DNA from: an uncultured SAR86 cluster bacterium
GTDB lineage: Bacteria; Pseudomonadota; Gammaproteobacteria; Magnimaribacterales; D2472
Reading direction: 5' to 3'
Assembly (NCBI GenBank): GCA_902594515.1
Contig: CACJML010000002.1
Coordinates: 192,911-256,910 of the forward strand
Length of the DNA: 64,000 nt
A program made the position numbers and the translations under genes. This document shows positions 19,695 through 28,016 of the stretch, in pieces (positions within the stretch are counted from its first letter, which is position 1; each line of letters opens with the position of its first letter). The notes beneath the pieces were generated by a model. It saw only the letters and a program-made list of their open reading frames with translations, did not search any database and had not been told where the DNA came from.

Positions 19695-20975
19695 TTATTT
19701 TGCTAACTTTTTTAGTCTTGATGATAGGAGATTTAACTTTAAATTATTTGCAGACCCAACCGATGAAGCATTTGTTTTTAAAAACAGACTTTTATGCTTG
19801 TTAGGATTATTCTTTACTGACCTATAAGCATCTCTAAAAGGTATGCCTTGCTGAACAAGCACATTTGCCTGGTCAGTCATTTGCATATCGGAGTCAATCA
19901 TCTCTGCAGCCCTCTTTTTATTGATTTTTAATGATTTGATTAATGTAGGTGCCAGAGAAAATGAAGATTCGCATAGATTAAATGCATTTATGATTGCTCC
20001 CTTAGATAGCTGTAAATCCCTGTGGTAGCCGCTTGGAAGTGAAATTAAGTTCTCAATTTCAGAATAATAACCTGCCAGTTTTGCATAATTTGCTCTCATT
20101 ATCTCTACGGTATCGGGGTTTGACTTATTGGGCATAATAGAAGATCCAGTCGTAAATTCATTACCAATCTCAATTAAATTAAATTCAGTTGAAGTAAATA
20201 AACTCAGATCCCATGATAATTTTCTTAAATCCAAGAAAGGTTGCTTCAAAGCACCTAAAATTTCTAAATCCATTTTGCCTCTGCTATTTTGAACATATAA
20301 AGCATTTACTTGAGGTCTTCTAAAGCCTAGCTTCTTGGTTGAAAGCTCTCTTTTGATAGGTAAATTAACTCCATAGCCTGCAGCTGTTCCAAGGGGATTG
20401 ACATTAATCCAATCTGAAATTGCATCCAATAACTCAACATCATCTAAAAATGCTTCCACATAAGAAGAAAACCATAACCCCCATGTTGATGGCATTGCTC
20501 TTTGCAGATGGGTATAACCAGGCATTGGTAAATATTCATTTTGCTTTGACTTGTTTAAAAGTTCTTTTGCGAGCTTAAGCACTAAATCCCTAATTATTTT
20601 TAAATAGTTTTGTTGGTAAAGTCTAAGGGCAACCAGTACCTGATCATTTCTACTTCTTCCGGTATGTATTTTCTTGCCAATATCTCCAAGCTCCTTGATT
20701 AATAAATATTCAATAGCGGAGTGGCAGTCTTCAAATTTTTTATTAAGAGTAAGCTTGCCAGATAAAAAATCTTTTTTAATTTTCCTAAGCTCTCTTTTTA
20801 ACAAAGAAGCTTCATTTCCTGTAAGTATTTTTATTGCAAGCAATTCCTCAGTGTGCGCAATCGATGCATCTACATCAAATATAAATATCTCATTATCAAG
20901 ATGTATATCTTCACCACTTAAAAAGGTATCAACTTTTTGATTTATTTTTTGATTCTTAGAGTTCCAGATTTTCAT
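19695..20975 (-). CDS. argH: Argininosuccinate lyase
   Basis: GSSIMPNKSNPDTVEIMR signature, TGRSRNDQV. Confidence 0.93.
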   Translation of the reverse strand: MKIWNSKNQKINQKVDTFLSGEDIHLDNEIFIFDVDASIAHTEELLAIKILTGNEASLLKRELRKIKKDFLSGKLTLNKKFEDCHSAIEYLLIKELGDIGKKIHTGRSRNDQVLVALRLYQQNYLKIIRDLVLKLAKELLNKSKQNEYLPMPGYTHLQRAMPSTWGLWFSSYVEAFLDDVELLDAISDWINVNPLGTAAGYGVNLPIKRELSTKKLGFRRPQVNALYVQNSRGKMDLEILGALKQPFLDLRKLSWDLSLFTSTEFNLIEIGNEFTTGSSIMPNKSNPDTVEIMRANYAKLAGYYSEIENLISLPSGYHRDLQLSKGAIINAFNLCESSFSLAPTLIKSLKINKKRAAEMIDSDMQMTDQANVLVQQGIPFRDAYRSVKNNPNKHKSLFLKTNASSVGSANNLKLNLLSSRLKKLAK

Positions 20976-20989
20976 AGCTTCTATCTCTT

Positions 20990-21913
20990 TTATAGTCCTA
21001 ACTTTTCGTCTAAATTCATTGCATTATTCAAATTTTGTATGGCTTGTGATGCTGCTCCTTTTAGCAGATTATCAATTGAACAACAAAAGCTTAATCGCTT
21101 TTTTGATTCATCAATGTTAAATCCACCAATCATGGCATTGGGTGTGTTGATAACCTCAGATATTGAGGGAAATTCTTCTTTTATAACTATAAAAGAATGC
21201 TCATCATAAAAATCATCAAAGATTTTCCTAGTCTCTTGTAAAGAATATTGGCCCTTTAAAGAAAAATTTCCGGTGATTAAAATTCCTCTAAAGAAATTTG
21301 CTACATGGGGCATAAAGTTTATTTCCCTTTGCATATGAAAACTTACCTCTCTTTCATGAATATGATTATTAAGTGAATAGGGAATAATATTATTTTTTAA
21401 TTTATCAGGATCATTTCTATCATTTGGAGTTGCACCCGCTCCGCTGTATCCAGAAATCCCAAAAAAATTCACCTCCCCACCAATCATGTTATTTATGGGT
21501 GCAAGCATTAATTGCATTGCTGTAGCATAACAACCTGGATTGCTTATCTTATTACCACCAATGGTCTTAGCTAACTCAGGAACACTATAGTGCCATTCAG
21601 CATCAAAACGATGATCAGCACTCAAATCAAGAATAATAGCTTGAGAGTTTTGTTTAGATATCTTATCAGCCCATTTAGCGGCTTCATTGTTTGGAAGAGC
21701 CAAAACAACTGCATCCTCCTCAACAAACTCAGTATTTTCATGAAGCGAGACATAAGTTTTTTCAAGATTCCACTCATCGATCATGATTTGCTCGCCTGCC
21801 ACTGATGACGAAAATGCTTTTGCAAGTTCAAATTTCGGATGAGAATCAATAAGCTTGATAAGCTCTTGGCCAGTAAATCCTCTTCCTCCAATGATGCTAA
21901 TTTTCTTTGACAT
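20990..21913 (-). CDS. argC: N-acetyl-gamma-glutamyl-phosphate reductase
   Basis: MSKKISIIGGRGFTGQELIKLI, SNPGCYATAMQL active-site motif. Start MSKK preferred over the ORF-track start at 21964 because of the argB junction. Confidence 0.92.
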   Translation of the reverse strand: MSKKISIIGGRGFTGQELIKLIDSHPKFELAKAFSSSVAGEQIMIDEWNLEKTYVSLHENTEFVEEDAVVLALPNNEAAKWADKISKQNSQAIILDLSADHRFDAEWHYSVPELAKTIGGNKISNPGCYATAMQLMLAPINNMIGGEVNFFGISGYSGAGATPNDRNDPDKLKNNIIPYSLNNHIHEREVSFHMQREINFMPHVANFFRGILITGNFSLKGQYSLQETRKIFDDFYDEHSFIVIKEEFPSISEVINTPNAMIGGFNIDESKKRLSFCCSIDNLLKGAASQAIQNLNNAMNLDEKLGL

Positions 21914-21914
21914 G

Positions 21915-23228
21915 CTAATAACTGATAGTTCCCTGTTTTGATACTGCAAAATTAATGCACTCATTTAATTTGCTATAGTCATTAATTCCCATCCAGAAAA
22001 TATCCCACTCTCCTGTTTTTTGATATCCATCTGCCATGGAAAGGTAGAATTTATTGATTGGATTATTTGATTTAGAGCGCCAAAAAATCTCAGGAAATTC
22101 TTTTTTCATTTCATGAAAAATTGCAGAGCCAATTCCCTCACCTTTAGCTTCAGCAATAACACCAAATTTATCCATGTAAGGAACTTTGTATTCCATAGAG
22201 ACTGCAATTGCTGCTCGTTCGCAGGTCGTCATAAAAATTGTGTAATCGCCATCATTAAAAAAAGACTTATTTAAAATTCCATTAAATGAACTTTCTATGA
22301 TGCTAAAAAATTTTTTCTGAATGTCCTGATCTTTGGACTCAAAAATATCTATACCATGCCCACGCTTTATCAGACTCCCTGATCCAGAGTCAGTAAATAA
22401 TTCTTTGGGTAGGTCAATAGGTTTTGTAATTGATACTGATGATGATCGAGGCAATAAATCTAATAACTCCTTAATCTGTTTTAGTTTTAATTGCATTCCT
22501 GAATGCAGCCAATCAGCATTCATCATTTCCTCATACTCTAGATCAAGGTTAATCGATTGTATTAAGGATTCATTATTGTCATAGATTCCTCCAACTTGAG
22601 ATAAAAATATAACTTTATAGGGCTTAATTTTCTCAACGAGGTTTATAGTGGCAACATCTGCATTGATATTAACCAACTCATTAGTTTCAGTAATTCCTAA
22701 CGGTGAAATCACCGGAATAAAGCCATCCTTAATAGCTTCATTGATAGGCTTAATATTTACTTCCTTAATTTCTCCGACATAACCAAGTTCTTCTGATTTT
22801 TTTTTAGATTTAAATATTTCATCTTTAAAACCAATTGCCAATGCTCCTTGTTCGTTTAAACGTCTGACTAATAAAGAGTTAATATCACCGAAGACATTGA
22901 TTGCTACATCCCTGACTGCTTCAGATGTAACTCTTTGACCATCAACAAATGAAAAATCAATTTTCTTTGCATCAAGTTCCTTAGAAAGTCCAGGCCCTCC
23001 CCCATGAATAATAATTGGCCTTAACCCAACTTGATTTAAAAAAACTAGTGAGGAAATAAGATTATCAAGATCCTCTTCAACAACCGCGCCACCAACTTTT
23101 ATAACAGCAAATTGTTGTTCTGTTGAAGAGAACTTATTTATATATTTTTTGATTTCTTTTTCTGACCCAATTGCAGTCAAAAGTTTAATGATGGTATCTT
23201 TGATAAAGATATTTGAGGCTTGTGTCAT
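21915..23228 (-). CDS. argB: Bifunctional N-acetylglutamate kinase / C-terminal NAGS-type (vertebrate-like NAT) acetyltransferase domain
   Basis: Kinase: FAVIKVGGAVVEED, IIIHGGGPGLSKEL. C-terminus: FWRSKSNNPINKFYLSMADGYQKTGEWDIFWMGI, like Xanthomonas NAGS/K. Confidence 0.9.
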   Translation of the reverse strand: MTQASNIFIKDTIIKLLTAIGSEKEIKKYINKFSSTEQQFAVIKVGGAVVEEDLDNLISSLVFLNQVGLRPIIIHGGGPGLSKELDAKKIDFSFVDGQRVTSEAVRDVAINVFGDINSLLVRRLNEQGALAIGFKDEIFKSKKKSEELGYVGEIKEVNIKPINEAIKDGFIPVISPLGITETNELVNINADVATINLVEKIKPYKVIFLSQVGGIYDNNESLIQSINLDLEYEEMMNADWLHSGMQLKLKQIKELLDLLPRSSSVSITKPIDLPKELFTDSGSGSLIKRGHGIDIFESKDQDIQKKFFSIIESSFNGILNKSFFNDGDYTIFMTTCERAAIAVSMEYKVPYMDKFGVIAEAKGEGIGSAIFHEMKKEFPEIFWRSKSNNPINKFYLSMADGYQKTGEWDIFWMGINDYSKLNECINFAVSKQGTISY

Positions 23229-24289
23229 TTTAAAAGCCCTTTATATATTTCAATTGATTCCTCAACCTGACTCAAATGGATAAATTCATTTGCTTGATGT
23301 GCATTTTCAATGTTTCCTGGTCCTATAACGATTGCAGGATAGCCGGCTTCATTGAATAAAGATGCTTCGGTCCAAAAATTTACAGGGGATGATAATGACA
23401 AATTTAGTTTGTTTGCGAAAGCCTTTAGATCATTATTTGATCCTTGTGCTGGCAGACTGGGACCTGAAAATCCTTGAATAAACTCCTCCTCATTGGAATC
23501 AGTTAAACCTAACTCAGCCACTAACTCACTGATGTCCTGATTTGGCAATGGTCTTAAGCCAAGTCTCACTTCTGCAGACTCAGCAATGATATTAGGTTTG
23601 ATGCCGCCGTTGATGTAACCAAGATTGAAAGCTAGGCCTTGAAGGTTTTCATAAGACGTTTCTGCATGATCTTCAGCTACCTTTAATGCTTTTTTTGACC
23701 AATGAACCAGTTTATGGATAGCACTATCTTGAAGGCCTCTTTTCTCTGAACTGTGTCCAGCTTTACCCTTAAATTTTTTTGTACCAGTAAAAATTCCTCG
23801 ATGGCATGTAACCGCAAGATTGTTTGTTGGCTCTGCGACTATAATGCCTTCGTAAGGATGATCTAATTCTAAGAACTTCTTGATGCAAGTACTATTGCCT
23901 GCTTCCTCATCTGTGCTAAAGAAAATCGCATACTCAGAATCATAGGATTCAATCAATGATAAAAGTACTGCTGCAGCTCCCTTTATATCGCATGCTCCGA
24001 GTCCATAAACAACTTCATTGTCTTGGTGTAATTTAAAAGGATCTGTTTCCCAACCGTCTCCTGCTGGAACAGTATCTAAATGAACATTAATTAAATGCTT
24101 AGGATTACCTTGCTTGATTAGGCAATTAAAAGAACCATTACCATGATCAGTGATTGATAAATTATGACCAGCTATAGATTCCAAATAATCTAACAATCCT
24201 GATTCTGAAATTGCTCTCGGAGGATTTGAGGTATCAAATGAAACCAATTTTTCTAGATGATTGATAGCTGAATTAAATAGATCTTCCAT
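23225..24289 (-). CDS. M20-family deacetylase; acetylcitrulline deacetylase by context
   Basis: INVHLDTVPAGDGWETDPF, YGLGACDIKGAAAVLL, FSTDEEAGN; sits between argG and argB. Confidence 0.85.
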   Translation of the reverse strand: MEDLFNSAINHLEKLVSFDTSNPPRAISESGLLDYLESIAGHNLSITDHGNGSFNCLIKQGNPKHLINVHLDTVPAGDGWETDPFKLHQDNEVVYGLGACDIKGAAAVLLSLIESYDSEYAIFFSTDEEAGNSTCIKKFLELDHPYEGIIVAEPTNNLAVTCHRGIFTGTKKFKGKAGHSSEKRGLQDSAIHKLVHWSKKALKVAEDHAETSYENLQGLAFNLGYINGGIKPNIIAESAEVRLGLRPLPNQDISELVAELGLTDSNEEEFIQGFSGPSLPAQGSNNDLKAFANKLNLSLSSPVNFWTEASLFNEAGYPAIVIGPGNIENAHQANEFIHLSQVEESIEIYKGLLK

Positions 24290-24292
24290 GTC

Positions 24293-25492
24293 TTATCTAT
24301 AAAGTTTTGCCCAAGTAGAAGTACTTTGACCTAAAAGTTTGATGAAGCCCTTAGATTCATCATCTGACCATTTGGCTGACTGAGCATAAGATCCTTCTGC
24401 ACTAATAAGTATATTTTTTGAATCAACTGCAATTGCTTCTGCTTTACCTGGCTCAAGTTGAATAGTTACATCTCCGGTGACTTTTGTTTGCGATGAGTTT
24501 AGGTATGCTTCAAGATCTTCTCGCTGCGGATCAAAAAAGAAGCCGCGATAAACAAGGTTTACCCATTCTTGACCAACTATTGATTTAAAGTGATTTTGTT
24601 TATCCGTAAGAACACTTTCCTCTAGAGCTCTGTGCGCGGTCATTAAAATAGAAATTCCTGGCGCTTCAAACACAAATCTGCCCTTTAATCCTATGATGGT
24701 ATCGCTGGCAAAAACACTCCTTCCAATGCCATATTTGCCCCCTATTTTATTTAAATGGCGTAGCAACTCAGGTCCTTTGACTTTTGAACCGTTTATAGCA
24801 ACAGGCTTTCCTTTATTAAATTTAATTGAAATTTTTTTTGTTTTTTTAGGATAATCTTCAGGTAAGTTACATAAGACATAACTCTCTGCTTTTGGAGCCT
24901 TCCATACATCAATCTCTGATCCAGAAATAGTTGCTCCCATTAGATTTTCATTGATGCTATATTTCTTATGAAGGCTTGAGACACTAATCCCTTTTTGCTT
25001 CAAATATTTGATTTCATAGTCCCTGACACTATCAGTAATATTTTGAATATCTCTGATTGGAGTAATAATGTTGAATGAGCCTAAGGCATTAATAGAGGTA
25101 TCAAACCTTACCTGATCATTTCCCATACCAGTGCACCCATGAGCAATATATTTAGTATTAAGCTTTTTACATAATTTGATGGACTCACTAACTATCAAGT
25201 ATCTGTCCGAACATAGGACAGGATATCTATTTTGGTAAAGTGCGCCTGAAAAGATTAACGGAACTAAAACTTGATCCCAAAGCTTAGTTTCAACATTTAC
25301 ATTCTTGTGCTTTTTAGCACCAAGTTGAATTGCTCTATTGGATAAATGTTTTTCCTCACTGATTGAAATACCGCCGGTATTGACAAATAAGGTATGCACT
25401 TCATAACCTTGCTCAATAAGGTAAGGGATACAAAAACTTGTATCTAAGCCTCCCGAAAATGCTAAAACTATTTTTTTCATAGATTTCCTCAT
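24293..25492 (-). CDS. argG: Argininosuccinate synthase
   Basis: LAFSGGLDTSFCIPYL, IAHGCTGMGNDQVRFD. Confidence 0.94.
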   Translation of the reverse strand: MRKSMKKIVLAFSGGLDTSFCIPYLIEQGYEVHTLFVNTGGISISEEKHLSNRAIQLGAKKHKNVNVETKLWDQVLVPLIFSGALYQNRYPVLCSDRYLIVSESIKLCKKLNTKYIAHGCTGMGNDQVRFDTSINALGSFNIITPIRDIQNITDSVRDYEIKYLKQKGISVSSLHKKYSINENLMGATISGSEIDVWKAPKAESYVLCNLPEDYPKKTKKISIKFNKGKPVAINGSKVKGPELLRHLNKIGGKYGIGRSVFASDTIIGLKGRFVFEAPGISILMTAHRALEESVLTDKQNHFKSIVGQEWVNLVYRGFFFDPQREDLEAYLNSSQTKVTGDVTIQLEPGKAEAIAVDSKNILISAEGSYAQSAKWSDDESKGFIKLLGQSTSTWAKLYR

Positions 25493-26490
25493 AAGATTTT
25501 TGTTAAAAGTGACTTTTGCACATGTTTTCTATTTGCAGCCTCTTGAATGGCTACGCAATTAGGAGAATCCATGACCCCATCTGTTGCCTTTACATTTCTT
25601 CTTAAAGGGAGGCAGTGACTGAAAAGAGCATTATTGGTTAACTCCATTTTTTCTTCATCTACGATAAAGTGTTTAAAGTTTTTTCTAACCTCAAATTCAT
25701 CTTTTGGATTCCCATAAAAATTTAGAGACCCCCAGCTTTTTGCATAAACAATATTGACTCCATCATAGCCAACATTAATATCATGGGTGATTTCAAAGCT
25801 TTTATTATTTTTGCTGCAGGCCTCTTGAGCATACTCAAGATATCGTCTATCCAGCAAGTAATCCTCAGAGGGACAAAGAAGCTTAACATTCATTCCAAAC
25901 TTGCTTGCAATTAGAAGGCTAGAATTTGCTACAGCAGTATTTAATGGTTTGGGATGATAAGTCCAGGTGAGCAAATAATCTTTTCCCTCAAGTGATCCTA
26001 ACGTTTCCTGTAAAGTCATTAAGTGAGCCAATTCCTGACAGGGATGCTCAATGGTTTCCATATTAATTACTGGAACGGATGCATATTTTGCAAAACTTTT
26101 AATTACGTGATCAGTCCTGTCAATATTCCAGTCTATAAACTTTGGGAAAGCTCTGATGGCAATACAATCACAGTATTCTGAAAGGACTTTTGCAACTTCT
26201 TTAACATGCTCCTCAGGATCTTTATTCATAATGACCCCATTCTCAAACTCGATTGGCCAAGCATCCTTACCAGGTTGTAAAAAAACAGCAGTGCCAGATA
26301 GCTCGCTGATACCCACTTCAAAACTTGTTTTAGTTCTGAGTGATGGGTTAAAAAATAACATTGCAACTGATTTATTCTTAAGCAAATCCTTAAAAGGTGA
26401 AGCTTTTAATTTTATTGCTCCGTCAACTATTGCTTGCAAATCATCCTTACTCCAGTCATAAGTCGAAATAAAATGTTTTATATTATTCAT
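25489..26490 (-). CDS. argF': N-acetylornithine carbamoyltransferase (argF'-type)
   Basis: Carbamoyl-phosphate loop FFNPSLRTKTSFE, HPCQELAHLMTLQE, HCLPLRRNVKATDGVMD; AOTC-like features and operon partners. Confidence 0.85.
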   Translation of the reverse strand: MNNIKHFISTYDWSKDDLQAIVDGAIKLKASPFKDLLKNKSVAMLFFNPSLRTKTSFEVGISELSGTAVFLQPGKDAWPIEFENGVIMNKDPEEHVKEVAKVLSEYCDCIAIRAFPKFIDWNIDRTDHVIKSFAKYASVPVINMETIEHPCQELAHLMTLQETLGSLEGKDYLLTWTYHPKPLNTAVANSSLLIASKFGMNVKLLCPSEDYLLDRRYLEYAQEACSKNNKSFEITHDINVGYDGVNIVYAKSWGSLNFYGNPKDEFEVRKNFKHFIVDEEKMELTNNALFSHCLPLRRNVKATDGVMDSPNCVAIQEAANRKHVQKSLLTKIL

Positions 26491-26513
26491 AATTTTTTTA
26501 AGCCCTAAGAAAC

Positions 26514-26542
26514 AAAAAACCCAGCAATCGCTGGGTTTTTTT
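26514..26542 (-). terminator. Intrinsic terminator in the arg operon leader (attenuator stem 3:4)
   Basis: Minus strand AAAAAACCCAGC-GATT-GCTGGGTTTTTT, 24 nt before the argF' start. Confidence 0.88.
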
Positions 26543-26558
26543 ACAACGTAATTCCCAG

Positions 26559-26603
26559 CTATATAAGCTGTCTCCGAATTATGCTGTTGTCTATAAATTT
26601 CAT
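26559..26603 (-). CDS. Putative arginine leader peptide MKFIDNSIIRRQLI*
   Basis: Minus strand ATG AAA TTT ATA GAC AAC AGC ATA ATT CGG AGA CAG CTT ATA TAG; tandem Arg codons directly before attenuator stem 1. Confidence 0.6.
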   Translation of the reverse strand: MKFIDNSIIRRQLI

Positions 26604-26609
26604 ATCATC

Positions 26610-26637
26610 ATAATAAGTAATTTATATAATAAGTAAA
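26610..26637 (-). promoter_or_regulatory. Possible arg leader promoter
   Basis: Minus strand TTTACT - 16 nt - TATTAT; AT-rich, so weak evidence. Confidence 0.3.
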
Positions 26638-26648
26638 TAGAAAACATA

Positions 26649-27623
26649 TCAATTCTTTAAAGATTCATACTCTATCCAATCAATTAAAAATCTTGATCCA
26701 TCAGGATCAATTTTATTTGAACAAAAAGAATTCTTACAAAATGCTTCCTCATCAACTAAATAATTATCATAAATTCCTCCAACTGCTACATTAATAATTA
26801 AATAAAAAGATGAATTAAATGGGTAACCAAACTCTTTAAAAATATCCATATCTGAATTAACTACGAAATATGGTGATGGATCACTATCCATGTAAAAACT
26901 TAGTGAATCCTCTTGCCACTCAAGCGTAATTGAATGGAACGCATCTTGGAAGTTAACTTCACTGGGTATGATAGCCTCGCCAACTAATGTTGCCTTATTG
27001 TTCCATTTAAATCCAAAGTGAAGTGCGGAACTGGAAACATTAGTAATTCTTCCTCTGTTTTCCATAATATCTATTTCGCCGCCCCTTGGCCATTCGATTT
27101 CTTTGTCAGGCATCAACCAAAAAGCAGGCCAAAAACCAATACCCTTTGGCACTTTATAGCAGAACGTTATTCTAGAGGGATAAGAAAAAGAAACTTTTGA
27201 TTTAGTATTAATCCTTGCTGAGGTAAAGCTATGGCCTCTATATTTTGCAGCATGATGGATAGGCTGAATCTTTAAAAGCCCATCTTCTATAAATAAATTA
27301 CTATTTATATTTTGCGAGCCCTTTCCTGTCCTGTAAAACTGAAGTTCATTATTTCCCCAGCCACCTATAATATTTCCTTTATGAACAAAACTATTACCTT
27401 TTGAGTAATTCCAATTATTTTTTGATAAGTTATTTATTTCAAAATCTTCATGCCATTCTAGATTTTCTTTATTTGATTTAGGCCTACAAAAAGATGGTTG
27501 CTGATTTTGATATTCATCCAAATTTATTGATGTTGAAATAGTTACTTCTTCTGCACTTAATGCTTGAAGCAATAACCAGGAACTTAGAAAGAAACAAATT
27601 ATTAAGTAATTATAAAGTTTCAC
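26649..27623 (-). CDS. Glycoside hydrolase family 16 (laminarinase-like), exported
   Basis: Catalytic motif GEIDIMENRG (ExDxxE), signal peptide. Confidence 0.9.
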   Translation of the reverse strand: MKLYNYLIICFFLSSWLLLQALSAEEVTISTSINLDEYQNQQPSFCRPKSNKENLEWHEDFEINNLSKNNWNYSKGNSFVHKGNIIGGWGNNELQFYRTGKGSQNINSNLFIEDGLLKIQPIHHAAKYRGHSFTSARINTKSKVSFSYPSRITFCYKVPKGIGFWPAFWLMPDKEIEWPRGGEIDIMENRGRITNVSSSALHFGFKWNNKATLVGEAIIPSEVNFQDAFHSITLEWQEDSLSFYMDSDPSPYFVVNSDMDIFKEFGYPFNSSFYLIINVAVGGIYDNYLVDEEAFCKNSFCSNKIDPDGSRFLIDWIEYESLKN

Positions 27624-27636
27624 CGTATTTTTAATT

Positions 27637-27721
27637 TGGTAGGGATGGAGGGAGTCGAACCCCCACGCCTTGCGGCACTTGGTTCTAAGCCAAGCGTGTC
27701 TACCAGTTCCACCACATCCCC
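27637..27721 (-). tRNA. tRNA-Leu(UAG)
   Basis: Minus strand GGGGATGTGGTGGAACTGGTAGACACGCTTGGCTTAGAACCAAGTGCCGCAAGGCGTGGGGGTTCGACTCCCTCCATCCCTACCA; long variable arm; anticodon TAG. Confidence 0.95.
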
Positions 27722-27784
27722 AAAACTGAAGAAGAATTATATTATAAAAAAGAATAAGTACTAGAAAGAATTCAATCTATTAAA

Positions 27785-27997
27785 TTATAAAATCCCCAAA
27801 ACAAATAAAGATACTATGAAAGCAATGACACCAATGATAAGCCAAAAATATAATTCTTTTTCATTGTTATATCGATAAGCATTCATTGCAAAGCCAAAAC
27901 AGATGATTGGGCCCAAAATAAGAAAGCCCCATCCAATTACCAACATAATAGGAATGACTGCTAATAATAGAAATATTTGCAACAAAACTCTGTTCAT
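27785..27997 (-). CDS. Small hypothetical membrane protein
   Basis: 70 aa with two predicted TM helices; clean gap before the next gene. Confidence 0.5.
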   Translation of the reverse strand: MNRVLLQIFLLLAVIPIMLVIGWGFLILGPIICFGFAMNAYRYNNEKELYFWLIIGVIAFIVSLFVLGIL

Positions 27998-28016
27998 ATT
28001 TTTATATTATCAGAAA

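Larger units (their letters stand above)
26514..26603 (-). promoter_or_regulatory. Candidate ribosome-mediated transcription attenuator of the arg operon
   Basis: Region 1 CAGCT (26566-26570), region 2 AGCTGGG (26554-26560), region 3 CCCAGC (26530-26535), region 4 GCTGGG (26520-26525). 1:2, 2:3 and 3:4 are each complementary. Confidence 0.65.
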
